DNA from: CAZTBB01 sp964611755
GTDB taxonomy: Bacteria; Pseudomonadota; Alphaproteobacteria; Micavibrionales; Micavibrionaceae
Direction: 5' to 3'
DNA length: 64,000 bases
NCBI GenBank assembly: GCA_964611755.1
Contig: CAZTBB010000001.1
Location: 1-64,000 of the forward strand
Shown here piece after piece: positions 60,283 to 64,000 of this stretch; the stretch's first letter is position 1; each line of letters starts with the position of its first letter. Under the pieces are notes generated by a model, which saw only the letters and a program-made list of their open reading frames with translations, had not been told where the DNA came from and made no database searches. A program made the position numbers and the translations under genes.

Positions 60283-60352
60283 ATTGTGCCTTTTTCCTGT
60301 GCAGCCTGCTACGGGCTTCGCTGGCATGCACTGCTTAATGTGCAGGCACAAT
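60283..60352 (+). other. 70-base inverted-repeat element in the leader of the GDSL gene
   Basis: ATTGTGCCT (60283-60291) and AGGCACAAT (60344-60352) are perfect inverted repeats that close a 70-base element. Inside, GTGCA and TGCAC form a second helix, and AGCC/GGCT a third. A weak promoter (TTGATT at 60235, TAAAGC at 60258, 17-base spacer) lies ahead, and the GDSL gene starts 35 bases after. It looks like a structured leader RNA, not a terminator, because no T run follows. Its identity is unknown. Confidence 0.5.
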
Positions 60353-60386
60353 CTCAGTTTTCAATCATTCTAAGGAGATAAATGTT

Positions 60387-61952
60387 ATGAAACTTGGACT
60401 CGGTCTGGGCTTTACAAGCTCGCTATCATCAAAGAACAAAAAGGGCAATGTGTTCATTGCAGATGGACATGTTGATTTTGGTGCATCAGAAGAAACAATC
60501 GCCGGTGAGGCATCATTCCCAAATGACGATTATGAGGTCACGGGGTCTGGGACAATCGGCACAACGCTTTTTACGCGCTCTGGCGGTGATGTTTTGTCCG
60601 ATTTGGGCTCAAAATGTGTGTTTGTTGCCATGGAAGACGCCAGCGGTAACATCGAAATGAATGTGACAAATGGTTTTTCGGGCTCTGATGTAACCTTGCT
60701 GCGCCCGTTAGGCATTAATGCTACAAAAATGCATCAGGCGCATAGAGGTGCCCTTGGACAGCACTTGAGTCCAAAGGGCGCGGCAGGATTTGCGCAGTGG
60801 CTTTTGTCAAAAACCAAACAAGACTGTTATCTCGAAAAAGCGGCCTATGCCTTGTGGTGCGGCGATGAATTTACAACGACGCCCTGGGCGGCGGTCTCGG
60901 CGAGTAATATCTGGCAAACCTATGGCGGGTTGGCATCAAATGCGATTGATTATGTGCGCGCCCTTAATCACAGGCAGGGCACAGAAAACATGATTACGAT
61001 GGCTTCGCGCGAAACCATCCGGTTGACAACAGACGCACAGGGCGAGGGCGCTCATGTCATCTTTGCTACGGATAATAAAAAAGCCATGCTCTCACTCACC
61101 ATTGGAGGTAGCCAGTCGGTTGATACGGATATTAATGTGCGCATTCTTGCGGACGGGATTGAGAGTTATAATCAAGATTTTAATGCGCATGTATCACGTA
61201 TATTCCACATTATAGAAGCAACGAGTAATGAAGTAGAAGTGCGCGTGACCCGAACCAATACGGGCACAACCACGCAATATATCAGTATTGGAGATCTTTA
61301 TTTATGCAATCTCGATGATATTGCCGGCCAGGAAACAAGCCCGGTTATCGGCGCAAGTGATACGGTCTTGCTCTTGGGCGATAGTTGGTTCGATGATGCT
61401 AATGTGAATGGGTTGCCCTTCGATACAGAATTACGCGCCCGGCATGCGGGAACAATTATGAATGAGGCCATTGGCGGTTCTCAGATTACGGCGTGGAAAA
61501 CCAATGTCGCCGGATGGTTGGCATCACATAAACCCGATATCTGCGTGATACATACGGGTATTAATGAATATAACGCAGGCATGAGTGCACAGACATTCTG
61601 GGGGCATATCAAAGACGTGGTTGATGAAATTTCATCAGCAGGGGTTGATGTGATGCTTGTAAAACAGGGATGCACAGCATCCAATTCGCAAGCCCTTGGT
61701 TTGGTACAACTCTCGAATGAGTTTTTCATCAGTGGCCGTGATTCAGGCGCTGGTGTTGAGTATGCCGAGCGCTGGCCAAGATTGATCGAGGAATTTATTG
61801 TTGCGGCTGCGGCTGATGAGTTCACGAATAGTGAGGCTCTTATCAATCTCAGAAATAAGGTGCCGACAACGCGTATTGTTCAAAGAACAAGTGACGATGT
61901 AAACCTGACGCCAACGGGAGCATTGCCGGCGGATGCGTGGACGGCAAGTTAA
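60387..61952 (+). CDS. SGNH/GDSL hydrolase with a novel N-terminal half
   Basis: The product has 521 residues and a strong AAGGAG ribosome site. The SGNH hydrolase domain is at about 325-480: block I VLLLGDSWFDDANVNG with the nucleophile Ser, EAIGGSQITAW (block II Gly), and HTGINEYNAGMSAQTFW (block III Asn). Such enzymes remove acyl groups from sugars or lipids. The first 320 residues are Gly/Thr/Ser-rich and beta-looking (for example TSSLSSKNKKGNVFIADG and DNKKAMLSLTIGGSQSV), and unlike a signal peptide; they resemble phage- or tail-like structural proteins starting with KLGLGLGF, but this is weak. It may act outside the cell or on a surface polysaccharide. Confidence 0.75.
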   Translation: MKLGLGLGFTSSLSSKNKKGNVFIADGHVDFGASEETIAGEASFPNDDYEVTGSGTIGTTLFTRSGGDVLSDLGSKCVFVAMEDASGNIEMNVTNGFSGSDVTLLRPLGINATKMHQAHRGALGQHLSPKGAAGFAQWLLSKTKQDCYLEKAAYALWCGDEFTTTPWAAVSASNIWQTYGGLASNAIDYVRALNHRQGTENMITMASRETIRLTTDAQGEGAHVIFATDNKKAMLSLTIGGSQSVDTDINVRILADGIESYNQDFNAHVSRIFHIIEATSNEVEVRVTRTNTGTTTQYISIGDLYLCNLDDIAGQETSPVIGASDTVLLLGDSWFDDANVNGLPFDTELRARHAGTIMNEAIGGSQITAWKTNVAGWLASHKPDICVIHTGINEYNAGMSAQTFWGHIKDVVDEISSAGVDVMLVKQGCTASNSQALGLVQLSNEFFISGRDSGAGVEYAERWPRLIEEFIVAAAADEFTNSEALINLRNKVPTTRIVQRTSDDVNLTPTGALPADAWTAS

Positions 61953-62052
61953 GGCTGCGCTTAAGCGTTTAAAACCGCTTGTTTATGGCTATACGGGCAC
62001 GTATGATTATCAGCGGTATTAATGCTTATTCATTTTCGCTCAAGGTTTCTTC

Positions 62053-62952
62053 ATGCTTAAACATCTCTGCGCTATCACAAAATTTATATCGCAACACCCT
62101 TTGACCCGTGACAATAAACTGAGAGCTCTCATGGCTTTTTTTCGCTGGCAGATCGGCTCTCGCCTTATCGGCAAGAAGGTTGTTGTCCCGTGGGTTGATG
62201 ATGCACAATTTATTACAGGCCAGGGTGAAACCGGACTAACCGGCAATATCTACACAGGGTTTATGGAGTACGAGGATATGGTCTTTTTACTCCATGCCTT
62301 GCAAGAAGATGAAATTTTTGTGGATGTTGGCTCGAATGTGGGCGCATTTACAATATTGGCATCCAAGGTTGTGAAATCCAAAAGTATTGCCTTTGAGCCT
62401 GTCCCCCAGACCGTGGAGCGTCTTAAGGATCAAATATTTGTGAATCGGTTACATGATAAGGTTAGCATCCGGAATAATGGTGTTGGCCATAAAAATGAAA
62501 CGCTGTTTTTTACCGATAATAATGACACGATCAATAAGGTGAGCTTAGAGGGCGGCGAGAATACCACTCAAGTTGACGTTGTTACATTGGACGACACGCT
62601 TGATAAAAATCAGAAATATTTCTTCAAAATCGATGTTGAGGGATTTGAGTATAATGTCATTGAAGGCGGCAAAAAAATCCTCTCATCACCCCAGACAGCG
62701 GCAATAATTATCGAGTTAAACGGCAGTGGGGAAGAATTTGGCCATAGTGATGAGGACATTCATCAAGCACTTTTAGATCTGAAATTTATTCCGGTTCGTT
62801 ATGACCCAAAATCGCGCACGTTTGAAAAATTGGACGGATACAATAAAGGTGGCAGTAATACAATATATATCAAAGACTTAGATGCCATTTCTGCGCGATG
62901 CAAAGCCGCACCAAAACGCGTTGTTCACACCGCCGGCGGTGTACAGATATAA
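62053..62952 (+). CDS. FkbM-family SAM-dependent methyltransferase
   Basis: The product has 299 residues. Motif I is IFVDVGSNVGAFTILASKV, the second strand SKSIAFEPVPQTVERLKD, then VDVVTLDDTLDKNQKYFFK and IDVEGFEYNVIEGGKKIL, which are the FkbM signature pattern (D-V-E-G-x-E). FkbM proteins methylate hydroxyl groups in sugars or polyketides; in this locus a surface sugar is likely. No transmembrane segment. The ATG has a weak AAGG upstream. It ends 197 bases before the second RTX gene. Confidence 0.88.
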   Translation: MLKHLCAITKFISQHPLTRDNKLRALMAFFRWQIGSRLIGKKVVVPWVDDAQFITGQGETGLTGNIYTGFMEYEDMVFLLHALQEDEIFVDVGSNVGAFTILASKVVKSKSIAFEPVPQTVERLKDQIFVNRLHDKVSIRNNGVGHKNETLFFTDNNDTINKVSLEGGENTTQVDVVTLDDTLDKNQKYFFKIDVEGFEYNVIEGGKKILSSPQTAAIIIELNGSGEEFGHSDEDIHQALLDLKFIPVRYDPKSRTFEKLDGYNKGGSNTIYIKDLDAISARCKAAPKRVVHTAGGVQI

Positions 62953-63049
62953 AAACTATCAATTCTTTATAATTTTCATATTAATGGCATGGGTTTTGCA
63001 TCGTTTTTACACAGGTGTAAGGCATATAAGGGTATTATTTTTCGGGTTC

Positions 63050-63064
63050 TTAAGCTTTTTTTAA
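63050..63064 (+). promoter_or_regulatory. CtrA-like site TTAA-N7-TTAA
   Basis: TTAA at 63050-63053 and TTAA at 63061-63064 are separated by exactly seven bases, the spacing of the CtrA consensus. It lies 49 bases before the -10 element of the RTX gene. A single match in AT-rich DNA can arise by chance. Confidence 0.35.
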
Positions 63065-63109
63065 GATGAAGAGGATATGAAATAAAGGTACCATTTTATG
63101 TATTATTTG

Positions 63110-63118
63110 TGGTATAAT
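63110..63118 (+). promoter_or_regulatory. extended -10 promoter for the second RTX gene
   Basis: TGGTATAAT is a perfect extended -10 element, 31 bases before the ATG at 63150. No good -35 is visible, as is usual with extended -10 promoters. Confidence 0.55.
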
Positions 63119-63149
63119 TAGTTATAGAAAATAATAGAGGTGGCAAAAA

Positions 63150-64000
63150 ATGGGCAAAGTCTTTTCCCTTTCAGAGAAATTAGAAGGCAATAGCACACTG
63201 AATTCATTGGATAATAATCCTTATTCTTTGCTTGATGATGATGAGCAGGGCGAGCGCATTGGTGCCTCCCGCATCGAGAAATTTGCTGCTTCCGGAAGCG
63301 ATACGGTCGAGGGCAGTGTTCAGATGAAAGAGCCCGTAATGGCAGCATCCCAATCAAATGGAAATTCATCCCAAGGCGGGTCCGGCAATGATGTGATTAT
63401 CGGCGATCAGCAGTTGACCGAAACAATGCGTCTTGATGAGGCCGTGCTTCGCACAGGCGAGTTCAGCATTGATTACAATGGTAAAGGTGTTCGCCTCACG
63501 ACAATGGGTAAGGCATCGGATGGCAGCGGCCAGGTTTTGCGTATCCGTAACGGTAATGATGAAGAATTAACCGTCACTGTGAAAATTCACGGAACACCGT
63601 ATAGCAAAGAATATACGATTGATGCCAAGACAGAGTTTTATGTGATCGCACCACAGGAAAGCGGCACATTTAAAGTCGAGCTTGAAACAGGAAAAACACT
63701 GACAAAGGCTGGTAATAAAGGCACTTTTAGCCACGGTAAACCAGTAGAAGTTGATACAACGGATGATGTTCTGCTCGGTGAAGATGGCGATGATACGCTT
63801 GTAGGCGGTGTCGGCAATGACACTTTGAATGGTGGTGCCGGCGTGGATACAGCCAGCTATCAAAATGATGCAAACGGAATTTCGGCCAATTTGTTCTTCG
63901 GTACAGTCACCGACGGTTCCGGAAACAGTGATACGCTTATTTCTATTGAAAATATCTCAGGATCCGAGTTTGCTGACAGAATGGAAGGTAATGGTCTTGT
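63150..64000 (+). CDS. RTX (hemolysin-type Ca2+-binding) protein, 3' end beyond the window
   Basis: An open frame of 283 complete codons runs to the last base without a stop. AGAGGTGG precedes the ATG. The product starts MGKVFSLSEKLEGNST, has no signal peptide, and at about 190-250 shows RTX nonapeptides: LLGEDGDDTLVGGVGNDTL then NGGAGVDTASY. The part LISIENISGSEFADRMEGNG continues the repeat pattern typical of type I secreted surface proteins. Residues about 100-190 form a beta-rich domain (FSIDYNGKGVRLTTM, VTVKIHGTPYSKEYT). Its role cannot be told from this portion. It is the second type I substrate within 8 kb, after the serralysin-like protease. Confidence 0.85.
   Translation, partial: MGKVFSLSEKLEGNSTLNSLDNNPYSLLDDDEQGERIGASRIEKFAASGSDTVEGSVQMKEPVMAASQSNGNSSQGGSGNDVIIGDQQLTETMRLDEAVLRTGEFSIDYNGKGVRLTTMGKASDGSGQVLRIRNGNDEELTVTVKIHGTPYSKEYTIDAKTEFYVIAPQESGTFKVELETGKTLTKAGNKGTFSHGKPVEVDTTDDVLLGEDGDDTLVGGVGNDTLNGGAGVDTASYQNDANGISANLFFGTVTDGSGNSDTLISIENISGSEFADRMEGNGL

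Overview
The window is a gene-dense chromosomal segment of an alphaproteobacterium. The evidence is the set and order of housekeeping genes: rpsA-ihfB-lapA, a pyrF-trpF-trpB-trpA-accD-folC run, chvI-chvG-rapZ, ahcY beside a DivL-type kinase, tsaE-(nucleotidyltransferase)-addB-addA-trxA, and the 180-kDa class of NAD-glutamate dehydrogenase. The exact lineage cannot be fixed by eye. Several missing partners (no hprK beside rapZ, no amgK beside the murU-like gene) and lineage-specific small proteins suggest a deep or divergent branch; a Micavibrio-like organism is a guess only.

Layout. 1-3.1 kb: the 3' end of a tRNA-Asn followed by AT-rich accessory genes (a possible DUF5677-like protein, a RibD/DHFR-fold reductase, a methyltransferase), an imperfect 47-bp direct repeat and the remnant of a lipoprotein gene; this resembles a decayed tRNA-side island. 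3.1-9.6 kb: a carboxyltransferase of the pyruvate carboxylase B family without a biotin domain, 3-hydroxybutyrate dehydrogenase, tyrA and pheA, two tandem 36- and 40-residue proteins with strong ribosome sites, and a ferrochelatase with a histone-like N-terminal tail. 9.9-17.4 kb: a fusion of a C39-like papain-fold domain to an N-formylglutamate amidohydrolase-like domain, an SRAP protein and the giant glutamate dehydrogenase. 18-25.4 kb: ubiA, truA, a PRC-barrel protein, then aroA-cmk-rpsA-ihfB-lapA.

25.4-34 kb: cell-cycle and envelope signalling. It holds a DivL-type kinase (Tyr in place of the phosphoacceptor His), ahcY, a run of three small unknown genes, a RapZ whose Walker A lysine is replaced by isoleucine, and ChvG/ChvI. 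34-40.9 kb: folC, accD, trpA, a GyrI-like gene, trpB, trpF and pyrF, all on the minus strand and partly overlapping, so probably one operon. 41-49.2 kb: tsaE, a murU-like gene, addB, addA and trxA, all on the plus strand. 49.2-52.8 kb: infC, which appears to start at the rare codon AUC, an unknown gene and thrS.

53-64 kb is an accessory surface and secretion block: a beta-barrel outer-membrane protein, a YdcF-family membrane protein, a 967-residue serralysin-like protease with RTX repeats, sugar- or polysaccharide-type methyl- and acetyltransferases, an SGNH/GDSL hydrolase with an unusual N-terminal half, and a second RTX protein cut by the window end. No type I transporter or glycosyltransferase gene is inside the window, so export machinery must lie elsewhere. 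No CRISPR array, insertion sequence or rRNA gene was found.
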